In this document: piece by piece, positions 25,831 to 33,074 of the stretch
How the letters are laid out: each line of letters starts with the position of its first letter
Numbering within the stretch: position 1 is the first letter of the stretch
DNA from: Bacteroidales bacterium
GTDB lineage: Bacteria; Bacteroidota; Bacteroidia; Bacteroidales; UBA932
DNA: 44,372 nt
NCBI GenBank assembly: GCA_017535125.1
Contig: JAFXUS010000025.1
Span: 1-44,372 of the forward strand
Direction: 5' to 3'
Notes under the pieces: generated by a model
Told to the model about the DNA's origin: nothing
What the model saw: only the letters and a program-made list of their open reading frames with translations
Database searches by the model: none
Program-made: the position numbers and the translations under genes

Positions 25831-28443
25831 CTAGATGCTGACTTCCACCGCCTGGAGGTCAGCATCTTTCGATGAACCCCCGTACAGCAGCTGGTAGCGG
25901 CCGGGCTTGACGGAGAGCTCGTCGATGGAAGCATCGTAGAACTCGAAAGCTCCGCTGCCCAGCTGCACCGTCACGTTCGCGGTCTTGCCCGCCGCGATCT
26001 TCACGCGGGCGAAGCCCTTGAGCGACTTGATGGGCGCGTCGGGATCATCCAGCGACTTCACGTACACCTGGACCACTTCCTCGCCGTCGCGCGCGCCGGT
26101 GTTGGTCACGGGCACGGTCAGCGTCATCGCAGCCGGTTTGCCGGCCACCTTGGCCTGGCCGTAGCTGAAACTCGTATAGCTGAGGCCGTAGCCGAAGGGA
26201 TAGAGCGGCTCGCCGCGGAAATAGCGGTAAGTCCTGCCCTCCATCGCGTAGTCGTTGAAGTCCGGCAGCTGGTCGGTGGAAGCGTAGAAGGTGACGGGCA
26301 GGCGCCCGGCGGGATTGTAGTCACCGAAGAGCACGTCCGCCACGGCGAGGCCGCAGGCCTGGCCGCCGTACCATGCCTGCACGAGCGCGTCATACCGGCT
26401 CTCCACATTGCCGAAGGCGATGGCGGAGCCGGACACGTTCACAAGCACGACCGGCTTGCCGGTGGCGTCCATTTCAGCGAGCAGCTGCTGCTGGATCTCC
26501 GGCAGCTCGATGCTGGTGCGGTCGTGGCCCTCGCCTTCCTCGTTCGAGGAAATGCCGCTGACCATCACGATCACGTCCGCATCCTTCACGCGCTCCGCGA
26601 CGGCCTTCAGTTCCGTCTCGCGGCGGCTGTAGAGGTCGAAGGAGAAGGAAGCCGAGCGGGCCTCCGGCTGCGCGAGCTCGATGCTGATCTCGTAGGTCTG
26701 ACCGGCGACCACCGGGAAGGTCTTCGGCGCCATTCCGCGGCCGAAGCCGCCCCAGAAACCGCCGAACGCCGGCGCACCGGCCTGCTCGGCGACAGTCTCA
26801 CCATTGACGCAGAATTTATACTTGCCGCTGCCGCGCACGGAGTAGATCATGTCGCCCGTGTAGTCGGCGGTGAAAGAGCCGCTGTAGCGGGCGGAGAAGC
26901 CCGTCAAGTTCAGGCCGTCCGTCCAGGCGCAGTCTTCATGCGCGAGGGCCGGGGAGGTCGTATTCAGCGTGAGCGGCTCGTCGTAATCGACGCTCGCCAC
27001 CACCTCGCCGCCGAACGCGACGTCGTTGTAGTAGTCGGCGTGCAGACCCTTGCCGCCGTTGATGCGCTGGACATAATGCGTGGTGATGAAGGGCTCCACG
27101 AGGTCGCAGCCCTTCTCATAGATGATGTTGGCGCCGGGCGCCGCCGCGCGGATGGCCTCCAGGATGGTCTGGGTGTTCTCCGCGGTCGGGTAGCCGTTGT
27201 AGTTGCCCAGCAGCACGCGGGCGTCGTCGGCGTTCGGGCCGACCACCGCGATGGTGATGCCCTCCTTGCGGAGCGGCAGGACGTCGTTCTCGTTCTTCAG
27301 CAGGACGATGGCCTCGCGGGCGGCCTTCGCGGCCAGCGCGGTATGCGCGGCGCTGCTCAGGTCCTTCTCGCCAAGTTTCGCCCAGGGGAGTTTCTCCGCC
27401 GGGTCGAACATACCCAGCTTGATGCGGGCCTCGAGGATGCGGCGCACGCTCACGTCGATGTCCGCCTCGGAGATGAGGCCCCGCTCGATGGCCTGGGTGA
27501 GGGCTTTGTAGCTCGTGCCGCACTCCACGTCGGCGCCGGACAGGACCGCGTCGGCGGAAGCGCTGGCGGCGTCGGGATGCGTGCCGTGCTGGCGGGTGTT
27601 GTAGAAGTCGCCAATGGCGCCGCAATCCGTCACCACGATGCCGCTGAAGCCCCATTTGTCTCGCAGGATCTGCTGCAGGAGCCGGTCGCTGGCGCAGCAG
27701 GGCTCGCCCTCATAGCGCTGGTAGGCGCACATCACCTCCTGCACGTCGGCGTCCTTCACGATGGAACGGAAGGCCGGGAGGTAGGTCTCCCAGAGGTCGC
27801 GCATCGACACGGACGCGTTGAAGCGGTGGCGGTCCGCCTCGGGGCCGCTGTGCACCGCGTAATGCTTCGCACACGCGTGCAGTTTGAGATAGTTCCGGTC
27901 ATTCCCCTGCATGCCCTTCACGGTCTGGACGCCCATCACCCCGTTCAGGTACGGGTCCTCGCCGGGCGTCTCCTGTCCGCGTCCCCAGCGGGGATCGCGG
28001 AAAATGTTGACGTTCGGGCACCAGAACGACAGGCCGTTGTGCCAGATGTTGCCGTTCGGCTCCGTCACGCCGAGCTGGTGGTGGTCGGTGGTGTTCCAGA
28101 CGGCGCGCGCCTCATCGGACACGGCCGTGTAGATCTCCAGCTGCTGGGGCGCGTCGAAGGTGGCGCCCAGCGCGATCACCTGCGGAAACACGGTCACGTC
28201 GTCGTAGCAGATGCCGTGGCAGGCTTCGTTCCACCAGTTGTAGGCCGGGATGTCCAGCCGGTCCACGGACACGGAACCGTTCATCATCAGGCCGATCTTC
28301 TCCTCCGGCGTGAGCAGCGACAGCAGGTTGTCCGCGCGCTTCTCCACGGAGAGATTCGGATTCTGGAAGGGATAGTCGTAGTGCTTGCACCCGACGGCGA
28401 GCAGCGAGAGTGCCGCTGCGCAGAGAAAGAATCTCGCTTTCAT
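25831..28443 (-). CDS. GH3-family beta-glycosidase lipoprotein, beta-xylosidase-like, with PA14 insert
   Basis: The 870-residue lipoprotein (MKARFFLCAAALSLLAVGC, lipid Cys19) has a GH3 TIM-barrel domain (~30-345). It contains YNWWNEACHG, KHYAVHSGPE and the nucleophile Asp273 in GIVVTDCGA. The C-terminal alpha/beta-sandwich carries a candidate acid/base Glu around 635-638 (NEEGEGHDR). A PA14 domain is inserted at ~463-608 (GGKGLHADYYND), and a fibronectin-III-like domain ends the protein. The YNWWNEA-type motif is typical of GH3 enzymes related to xylan beta-xylosidases, though glucosidases share much of it. It is the last gene of a minus-strand run with the CDF exporter (1-nt gap) but fits the PUL. 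Probable role is trimming xylo-oligosaccharides. Confidence 0.92.
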   Translation of the reverse strand: MKARFFLCAAALSLLAVGCKHYDYPFQNPNLSVEKRADNLLSLLTPEEKIGLMMNGSVSVDRLDIPAYNWWNEACHGICYDDVTVFPQVIALGATFDAPQQLEIYTAVSDEARAVWNTTDHHQLGVTEPNGNIWHNGLSFWCPNVNIFRDPRWGRGQETPGEDPYLNGVMGVQTVKGMQGNDRNYLKLHACAKHYAVHSGPEADRHRFNASVSMRDLWETYLPAFRSIVKDADVQEVMCAYQRYEGEPCCASDRLLQQILRDKWGFSGIVVTDCGAIGDFYNTRQHGTHPDAASASADAVLSGADVECGTSYKALTQAIERGLISEADIDVSVRRILEARIKLGMFDPAEKLPWAKLGEKDLSSAAHTALAAKAAREAIVLLKNENDVLPLRKEGITIAVVGPNADDARVLLGNYNGYPTAENTQTILEAIRAAAPGANIIYEKGCDLVEPFITTHYVQRINGGKGLHADYYNDVAFGGEVVASVDYDEPLTLNTTSPALAHEDCAWTDGLNLTGFSARYSGSFTADYTGDMIYSVRGSGKYKFCVNGETVAEQAGAPAFGGFWGGFGRGMAPKTFPVVAGQTYEISIELAQPEARSASFSFDLYSRRETELKAVAERVKDADVIVMVSGISSNEEGEGHDRTSIELPEIQQQLLAEMDATGKPVVLVNVSGSAIAFGNVESRYDALVQAWYGGQACGLAVADVLFGDYNPAGRLPVTFYASTDQLPDFNDYAMEGRTYRYFRGEPLYPFGYGLSYTSFSYGQAKVAGKPAAMTLTVPVTNTGARDGEEVVQVYVKSLDDPDAPIKSLKGFARVKIAAGKTANVTVQLGSGAFEFYDASIDELSVKPGRYQLLYGGSSKDADLQAVEVSI
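25833..25867 (+). terminator. Hairpin between convergent OMP and GH3 genes
   Basis: A 10-bp perfect stem (25833-25842 with 25858-25867), extendable by four more pairs including a wobble, is followed by TTTC. It lies within the last codons of GH3 and 28 nt after the OMP stop, so it could end the OMP transcript. The weak T-run limits confidence. Confidence 0.45.
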
Positions 28444-28444
28444 G

Positions 28445-29365
28445 TTATGATTGATGTTGGTTGGTTTCGTCTTGTTTCCTGGGTTCCATGTGCAGGGTCA
28501 CGATGGTCTGGGGGCCGAAATGGTCCCGGAGGGCCTGCTCGATGGCCCGGGTGTGTTCGTGGGCCTCGCGCAGCGAGAGGTCCCCGTCCATGCGGAGATG
28601 CGCCTCGATGGCGATGCGGGGGCCGATGCGGCGGGTGCGCAGATGATGCGGGTCCGACACGTCCGGGACGCTGTGGAAGATTTCCACGATCTCGCGCTCC
28701 TGCGCTTCGGAGAGGGACTGGTCGGTCAGATCGCCCAGACAGCCCCGGAGCAGGTCCCATGCCACCTTGAGGAGCATCGCGCCCACCACGATGGATGCGA
28801 GCGGGTCCAGCACGGCCCAGCGCTCGCCGAGCAGGATGGCGCCGCCGATGCCGATGGCCGCGCCGATCGAGGAGAGGGCGTCGCTGCGGTGGTGCCACGC
28901 ATTGGCGACCAGCGCAGGGGAATCGACCGACTTGCCCCGCGCGACAGTATAGCGGTAGAGCGCCTCCTTCACGACGATGGACAGGAGGGCCGCCCAGAGC
29001 GCGAGGGCGCCGGGGGTCGTGAGGGTCTCGCCGTGCAGCCAGGCGGCCAGCTTCGCGGCGCCGGACACGATGATGCCGATGGCGGCCGCCACCAGGGCCA
29101 GGCCGATGAAGAGCGTGGCGATGGTCTCGTACTTGCCGTGGCCGTAATCGTGGTCGCTGTCCTGCGGCTTGGCGCTGATGCGCACGAAGACAATGACGAT
29201 GATGTCGGTGACGAAGTCGGAAAGCGAATGGGCGGCGTCGGCCACCATCGCGCTACTGTGCGCGACCAGACCGGCCACGAACTTGACGATGAGCAGCCCC
29301 AGATTGGCCAGGGCCCCCACCCACGTCACGCGACGGATCGTCGATTCCCGTTTACCTTCATCCAT
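28445..29365 (-). CDS. Cation diffusion facilitator (CDF) family metal exporter
   Basis: This is a 306-residue inner-membrane antiporter that exports divalent metals such as Zn, Fe, Mn or Co in exchange for protons. Characteristic motifs are HSSAMVADAAHSLSDFVTD in TM2, DHDYGHGKYE in the cytoplasmic loop and NAWHHRSDALSS in TM5, giving the usual His/Asp metal site. A cytoplasmic C-terminal dimerisation domain follows (RIAIEAHLRMDGDLSLREAHEH). It lies 3 nt after the Dabb gene and 1 nt before the GH3 gene on the same strand. The exact metal cannot be decided from sequence alone. Confidence 0.95.
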   Translation of the reverse strand: MDEGKRESTIRRVTWVGALANLGLLIVKFVAGLVAHSSAMVADAAHSLSDFVTDIIVIVFVRISAKPQDSDHDYGHGKYETIATLFIGLALVAAAIGIIVSGAAKLAAWLHGETLTTPGALALWAALLSIVVKEALYRYTVARGKSVDSPALVANAWHHRSDALSSIGAAIGIGGAILLGERWAVLDPLASIVVGAMLLKVAWDLLRGCLGDLTDQSLSEAQEREIVEIFHSVPDVSDPHHLRTRRIGPRIAIEAHLRMDGDLSLREAHEHTRAIEQALRDHFGPQTIVTLHMEPRKQDETNQHQS

Positions 29366-29368
29366 GTA

Positions 29369-29674
29369 CTATATCTCAAAATCCAGGCAGGCGCGCTGCA
29401 CCGTGTACGGACGCACCTTGCCGTTCGCCACGGCCAGGTGCTCCGGATGTCTGGCGTAGCCCTTCAGCGCCTCTTCGCTCTCCAGCGTGCTATCCAGCAT
29501 CACGTCGGCGTTGGACGACGCCAGGCGGCCGTCCACGTGGACCTTGGCTTCGAGCAGCCCCGGCACCTTGCCGACCAGGCCCTCCAGCCCGGCCTTGATC
29601 CCCGCCTTGACGGTTTTCTTTTCTTCTTCGGACAATTCCGGATTCAGGGTCCAGAGAATGATGTGCTTTACCAT
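29369..29674 (-). CDS. Dabb-family (stress-responsive A/B barrel) protein
   Basis: The start MVKHIILWTL is chosen because it is the standard beginning of Dabb ferredoxin-like barrel proteins; 14 extra upstream codons would overlap the preceding gene's end. The 101-residue protein is a small alpha+beta barrel (VKHIILWTLNPELSEEEK, VPGLLEAKVHVDGR, YARHPEHLAV). Some family members are dimeric enzymes, but most in bacteria are uncharacterised. It lies 10 nt after the small secreted protein gene and 3 nt before the CDF gene. Confidence 0.85.
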   Translation of the reverse strand: MVKHIILWTLNPELSEEEKKTVKAGIKAGLEGLVGKVPGLLEAKVHVDGRLASSNADVMLDSTLESEEALKGYARHPEHLAVANGKVRPYTVQRACLDFEI

Positions 29675-29684
29675 ATCGGTTGTA

Positions 29685-30116
29685 TCATTTGTTTTTCTCG
29701 AAGACGAGGGTTTCACCCCAGGGCAGTTCCCGGGTAAACGTGCCGTTCCGGAATGTGTATTCCGTCAGGACGCCGTCCTCCGTCGTAATGAGCAGTTTGC
29801 CCCGGCGGTAGCTGTACGTGCCGGCTTCGCTGCGCTCCGAAGAGCTCGAAGGGATCCTGTCCACCGTGCCGTCCGGATTCATGTACATCGCGGGGTGGGA
29901 CGGCAGATAGCTCTTTTCGTGGATCCGCACATCCTTGCCGGAGACGAACTCCAGCGTGTGCGTGATGGTCATCGTGCCGGCATCGGCGACGAACATCTCC
30001 TGGACAGCCGTCCAGGTGCTGCCCTTCAAAACCGGATTCCTGCCCATCGCAGAAAAGGAAGAGCCGACGAACAAGACAATCAGCACGACAACGTGCAACA
30101 GGCCGAATTTTGACAT
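29685..30116 (-). CDS. Small secreted protein of unknown function
   Basis: The 143-residue product has a likely signal peptide (MSKFGLLHVVVLIVLFVGSSFSA) followed by a beta-rich domain (GSTWTAVQEMFVADAGTMTITHTLEF, then GTYSYRRGKLLITTEDG). The alternation of strands recalls the small lipocalin-like proteins of Bacteroidota, but I do not recognise the family. It is the first gene of a minus-strand run leading to Dabb, CDF and GH3. The 70 nt upstream of it up to the tRNA terminator contain no convincing promoter. Confidence 0.75.
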   Translation of the reverse strand: MSKFGLLHVVVLIVLFVGSSFSAMGRNPVLKGSTWTAVQEMFVADAGTMTITHTLEFVSGKDVRIHEKSYLPSHPAMYMNPDGTVDRIPSSSSERSEAGTYSYRRGKLLITTEDGVLTEYTFRNGTFTRELPWGETLVFEKNK

Positions 30117-30187
30117 AACACCATTATTTTATGGCACTAAGATAATGAAAAAAGCCCTTGAATGTTACTATTACCCTTCGCGATAAA

Positions 30188-30218
30188 ACAAAAAAACCGC
30201 CGCTGCGTACAGCGTCGG
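30188..30218 (-). terminator. Terminator of the tRNA transcription unit
   Basis: On the minus strand, a 9-bp stem with one mismatch (30210-30218 with 30197-30205) and loop TACG is followed by seven T. It lies 24 nt after the tRNA-Met 3' end and before the gene at 30116, so it closes the tRNA-Gln/tRNA-Met transcript. Confidence 0.8.
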
Positions 30219-30242
30219 GCAATATATCGGGTAACTCTCTCG

Positions 30243-30316
30243 TAGCGGGAGTGGGTCACGATCCCACGACCTCCGGATTATGAATCCGACGCTCTAACCA
30301 GCTGAGCTACCCCGCC
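30243..30316 (-). tRNA. tRNA-Met (CAT)
   Basis: This is a 74-nt cloverleaf on the minus strand. The acceptor GGCGGGG pairs with TCCCGCT (two G-T wobbles), followed by discriminator A. The D-arm is GCTC/GAGC, and the anticodon arm TCGGA-TTCATAA-TCCGG has anticodon CAT. The T-stem GTGGG/CCCAC is perfect. The T-loop reads ATCGTGA rather than TTCRANN, swapping the usual T54-A58 pair to A54-T58. It lacks the three G-C pairs of an initiator, so elongator Met (or an Ile2 needing lysidine) is most likely. CCA is not encoded. Confidence 0.93.
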
Positions 30317-30325
30317 AAAACCACG

Positions 30326-30396
30326 TTGAGATAGAAGGATTCGAACCCTCACTGACAGAGCCAGAATCTGTAGTGCTACCATTACACCATATCTCA
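30326..30396 (-). tRNA. tRNA-Gln (CTG)
   Basis: This is a 71-nt cloverleaf on the minus strand. The acceptor TGAGATA pairs perfectly with TATCTCA, with discriminator A. The D-arm is GTGT/GCAC, and the anticodon arm ACAGA-TTCTGGC-TCTGT has anticodon CTG, reading CAG codons. The T-loop is the canonical TTCGAAT. The first base pair U1-A72 is normal for bacterial tRNA-Gln. It is transcribed ahead of tRNA-Met, 9 nt apart. CCA is not encoded. Confidence 0.95.
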
Positions 30397-30426
30397 ATAT
30401 TCCCGTACCTTGCGGATTTGGGACTG

Positions 30427-30457
30427 CAAATGTACAACTCTTTTGTCAATTTGCAAA
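30427..30457 (-). promoter_or_regulatory. Canonical promoter of the tRNA-Gln/tRNA-Met unit
   Basis: On the minus strand, TTTG (30457-30454), exactly 19 nt, then TACATTTG (30434-30427). The tRNA-Gln 5' end at 30396 lies about 30 nt downstream. The -33 box sits right after the ispF stop codon, so the tRNAs need not rely on ispF transcription. Confidence 0.82.
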
Positions 30458-30458
30458 A

Positions 30459-30938
30459 TTATTTTCGTGCAATCAGGACAATTGCCCAAACTTCACATCC
30501 TTCGCACCTTCCGACGAATCCCAGGCGCTCGGTGGTGGTGGCCTTGACGCTCACGCGGTGCGGACTGATGCCCATCACACCTGCGAGGGTTTCGCGCATG
30601 GCGGAGATATGCGGCGCGAGCTTGGGGGTCTGCAGGGCGATGGTAATGTCGGCATTGACGACCTCCCAGCCGGCGAACTCCGGGCGTGCGAGCACGGCGG
30701 CGAGCAATTTCTTGCTGTCGATGCCTTTCCAGCGGTCGTCCGTGTCGGGGAAGAGGTGGCCGATGTCGCCGAGAGCGAGCGCGCCGAGCAGCGCATCGCA
30801 CAGCGCGTGAATGGCAACGTCGCCGTCGGAATGGGCCACGAAGCCCGTCTGCGAGGGAATCTGCACCCCGCCCAGCCACATCGGAAGGCCCTCCGCGAGG
30901 GCATGCACGTCGTATCCTTGTCCTATTCTGAAGTCCAT
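30459..30938 (-). CDS. ispF: 2-C-methyl-D-erythritol 2,4-cyclodiphosphate synthase (IspF)
   Basis: IspF makes MEcPP in the methylerythritol-phosphate route to isoprenoids. The 159-residue product begins with the standard MDFRIGQGYDVH. The metal ligands Asp10, His12 and His44 are present, together with the HSDGDV loop (36-41), GDIGHLFPDTD, and KATTTERLGFVGRCEG, which lines the CDP pocket. Length matches the family. It is divergent from the mutL cluster across a 41-nt gap containing a symmetric promoter. Its ATG lies only 7 nt from its own -7 box, so the transcript would have almost no leader. Confidence 0.98.
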   Translation of the reverse strand: MDFRIGQGYDVHALAEGLPMWLGGVQIPSQTGFVAHSDGDVAIHALCDALLGALALGDIGHLFPDTDDRWKGIDSKKLLAAVLARPEFAGWEVVNADITIALQTPKLAPHISAMRETLAGVMGISPHRVSVKATTTERLGFVGRCEGCEVWAIVLIARK

Positions 30939-30943
30939 AACAC

Positions 30944-30975
30944 CACAAATGTAAAGAAAAATGGTTACATTTGTG
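30944..30975. promoter_or_regulatory. Symmetric divergent promoter between ispF and the mutL cluster
   Basis: Perfect 11-bp inverted arms (30944-30954 and 30965-30975), separated by 10 nt, each contain TACATTTG: plus strand at 30966-30973, minus strand at 30953-30946. Both match TAnnTTTG. They stand 6 nt and 7 nt before the ATG codons at 30980 and 30938, so transcription would start at or next to the start codons. No -33 TTTG is seen for either. Confidence 0.7.
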
Positions 30976-30979
30976 AGTT

Positions 30980-31276
30980 ATGGGACTGTTTAATTTCTTC
31001 GGTGAGAACGAACACCGGGTTTTCAACTACAAGCCGATCTACTACGATCCGGAAAAAGAGGAGCTCAAGCGCCGCTTCGGCGCCGTGGACGGCACCATGG
31101 AAAGGGAGAAGAAAGAGGGCACCTACGTGCCCGGCTCCTACATCCGGGGCTCCTTCCGCGAGGGGGCGCGCACGCGCACCCCGATGAAGCGTGCCCAGAC
31201 CATCATCGGCATCATCTCGCTGCTGCTGATCGTCGGCATGCTCCTGTACATCGCGAAGTTCTACACGCTGCTGTAG
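30980..31276 (+). CDS. Small single-pass membrane protein of unknown function, upstream of mutL
   Basis: The 98-residue protein has a charged cytoplasmic N-terminal part (FGENEHRVFNYKPIYYDPEKEELKRR, GTYVPGSYIRGSFREG) and one C-terminal membrane helix (TIIGIISLLLIVGMLLYIAKF). I recognise no functional family; similar small proteins sit beside mutL in other Bacteroidales as far as I recall. It is the first gene of the plus-strand cluster, 4 nt ahead of mutL. The start fits the promoter, though the leader would be only a few nucleotides. Confidence 0.8.
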   Translation: MGLFNFFGENEHRVFNYKPIYYDPEKEELKRRFGAVDGTMEREKKEGTYVPGSYIRGSFREGARTRTPMKRAQTIIGIISLLLIVGMLLYIAKFYTLL

Positions 31277-31280
31277 CGGA

Positions 31281-33074
31281 ATGGGCAAGTTGAAGATCCT
31301 CCCGGCGCAGCTCGCCAACATGATCGCCGCGGGCGAGGTCGTGCAGCGACCCGCGTCCGTGGTGAAGGAGTTGATGGAAAACGCCGTCGATGCGGGTGCG
31401 ACGCAGATTTCCGTGGTCGTGACCGACGCAGGGCGCACGCTCCTGCAGGTCATCGACAACGGCTGCGGCATGAGCCCGGTGGACGCCGTGCTCTGTTTCG
31501 AGCGCCACGCGACCTCCAAGATCGCCACGGCCGAAGACCTGGAGCAGATCCTCACCTACGGCTTCCGCGGGGAGGCGCTCGCCAGCATCGCCGCCGTGGC
31601 GGAAGTGACGCTGCGCACGCGCCGGCCGCAGGACGAGACGGGCACGGAAGTGCGCGTGGGTGCCTTCGGCGAAGTGAAAACCGCCACCGTGGCCGCCCCG
31701 GTCGGGTCCAATTTCGCGGTGCGGAATCTCTTCTACAACACCCCCGCGCGCCGCAAGTTCCTCAAGAGCGACAACGTCGAGCTCAAGCATATCCTCGAAG
31801 AGTTCACCCGCGTGGCGCTGACCCGTCCCGACATCGCCTTCACCCTGTCCCACAACGGCCGGGAACTCTTTGTCCTGAAGAAGGCCAAATCGCTGAAATT
31901 CCGCATCCTGGACCTGCTTGGCAGCAACGTGGTCGGGGACATCGTGGACCTGAGCGCCGACACCTCCGTGGTTCGCGTGAGCGGCTTCGTGGGCCGGCCC
32001 GACACCGCCCGCAAGACGCCCGGCAACCAGTACCTCTTCGTGAACGGACGCTATTTCCGCAGCGCCTACCTCCACAAGGCCGTGATGAAGGCCTACGAGG
32101 AAATGATCCCCGACGGGGTCACGCCCGCCTACTTCATCTTCTTGGAGACGGACCCGCACGCCATCGACGTCAACATCCACCCGACCAAGACGGAGATCAA
32201 GTTCGAGGACGACGCCGTCATCTTCCAGATCCTCTACGCCTGCGTCAAGGAGACGCTCGGGCGCAACAGTTTCGGCGCCAGCATCGATTTCAACACCGAA
32301 GGCGCCACCCCGCTGCCGCAGCTGGGCGACAGCTTCGACCAGTACAAGGGCGTCACGATGCCCGTCATCGAGACGGATCCGGGGTATGACCCGTTCCGGG
32401 CGATGCCGGCAGGAGATTCGCCGGTCAAGCCGGCGAATGACGGGAACTACAGCCGATACATCGACAAGAGCGAGGACTACGGCAAGCTGTTCGAGGAGAA
32501 GACGCTGCCGCTGGGCAGGCTGATCATCCTGCAGGGCAAATACATCCTCACGCCGGCGGCGTCCGGCCTCATGATCGTCAATATTTCCCGCGCACGCGAG
32601 CGCATCCTCTACGAACAGACGCTCCGCGCCCTCGGGCGCGAATCACACGTCACGCAGACCGCCCTCTTCCCCGTGCAGGTGCAGGTGGGCGCGCAGCAGC
32701 GCCTCCTCTTCGAGGAAAGCGCCCCGCTGCTCGCGCAGCTCGGCTTCGACATCACGCCCTTCGGCAACGACACCGTCGTGGTGAACGGCGTGCCCGAGGG
32801 ATACAGCTGCGAACCCGGCAAGGTGGAACAGCTTGTCAGCGATCTTGTGTACATTTTGTCAGAGGACCGCGAGGCCCTGCCGGAAATGATCAACCAGCGT
32901 CTGGCGGAGAAATTCGCCACCCTGGGGGCCTCCCACGCCGATCCGCCCACTTCCCCGCAGGACGCGCAGCGGCTGGTTGACACGCTTTTTGCATGCGACA
33001 ACGCCGAACTCACCCCGGGCGGCCGGCGCATCGTCAGCATCGTCCCCCTCGGGGACATAGACAAGAAATTCTAA
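31281..33074 (+). CDS. mutL: DNA mismatch repair protein MutL
   Basis: MutL is the ATPase that links mismatch recognition by MutS to strand removal. The 597-residue protein has an intact GHKL ATPase domain: MIAAGEVVQRPASVVKELMENAVDAGA with Glu33, DNGCGMS, ATSKI, GFRGEALASIA. It also has the second N-terminal domain (NQYLFVNGRYF, DVNIHPTKTEIKFED). The C-terminal dimerisation domain follows a linker of ~60 residues. Where metal-dependent MutL endonucleases carry DQHA(X)2E(X)4E, this protein reads NISRARERILYE (434-445), losing the Asp and His. The linker contains an in-frame palindromic repeat (near residues 377-387). It starts 4 nt after the small membrane protein and abuts the rhomboid gene. 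Confidence 0.96.
   Translation: MGKLKILPAQLANMIAAGEVVQRPASVVKELMENAVDAGATQISVVVTDAGRTLLQVIDNGCGMSPVDAVLCFERHATSKIATAEDLEQILTYGFRGEALASIAAVAEVTLRTRRPQDETGTEVRVGAFGEVKTATVAAPVGSNFAVRNLFYNTPARRKFLKSDNVELKHILEEFTRVALTRPDIAFTLSHNGRELFVLKKAKSLKFRILDLLGSNVVGDIVDLSADTSVVRVSGFVGRPDTARKTPGNQYLFVNGRYFRSAYLHKAVMKAYEEMIPDGVTPAYFIFLETDPHAIDVNIHPTKTEIKFEDDAVIFQILYACVKETLGRNSFGASIDFNTEGATPLPQLGDSFDQYKGVTMPVIETDPGYDPFRAMPAGDSPVKPANDGNYSRYIDKSEDYGKLFEEKTLPLGRLIILQGKYILTPAASGLMIVNISRARERILYEQTLRALGRESHVTQTALFPVQVQVGAQQRLLFEESAPLLAQLGFDITPFGNDTVVVNGVPEGYSCEPGKVEQLVSDLVYILSEDREALPEMINQRLAEKFATLGASHADPPTSPQDAQRLVDTLFACDNAELTPGGRRIVSIVPLGDIDKKF
32412..32441 (+). repeat. Dispersed palindromic repeat, in-frame copy inside mutL
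   Basis: Perfect 9-bp arms 32416-32424 and 32430-32438 surround the loop TCAAG; flanks GGAG and GAC match the copy at 39218-39244. The arms read ATTCGCCGG instead of ATTCCGGG, yet remain fully paired, which suggests the hairpin is conserved. It encodes GDSPVKPANDG in the disordered-looking linker of MutL without breaking the frame. Confidence 0.75.

Noticed and set aside
30117..30187. Promoter for the small secreted protein/Dabb/CDF/GH3 run
   Set aside because: The best box (TATCTTAG, minus strand, 30144-30137) has a mismatch in the critical TTTG and no -33 element; too weak to annotate.
30243..30316. Initiator tRNA-fMet
   Set aside because: It lacks three consecutive G-C pairs in the anticodon stem and the C1-A72 mismatch typical of bacterial initiators.
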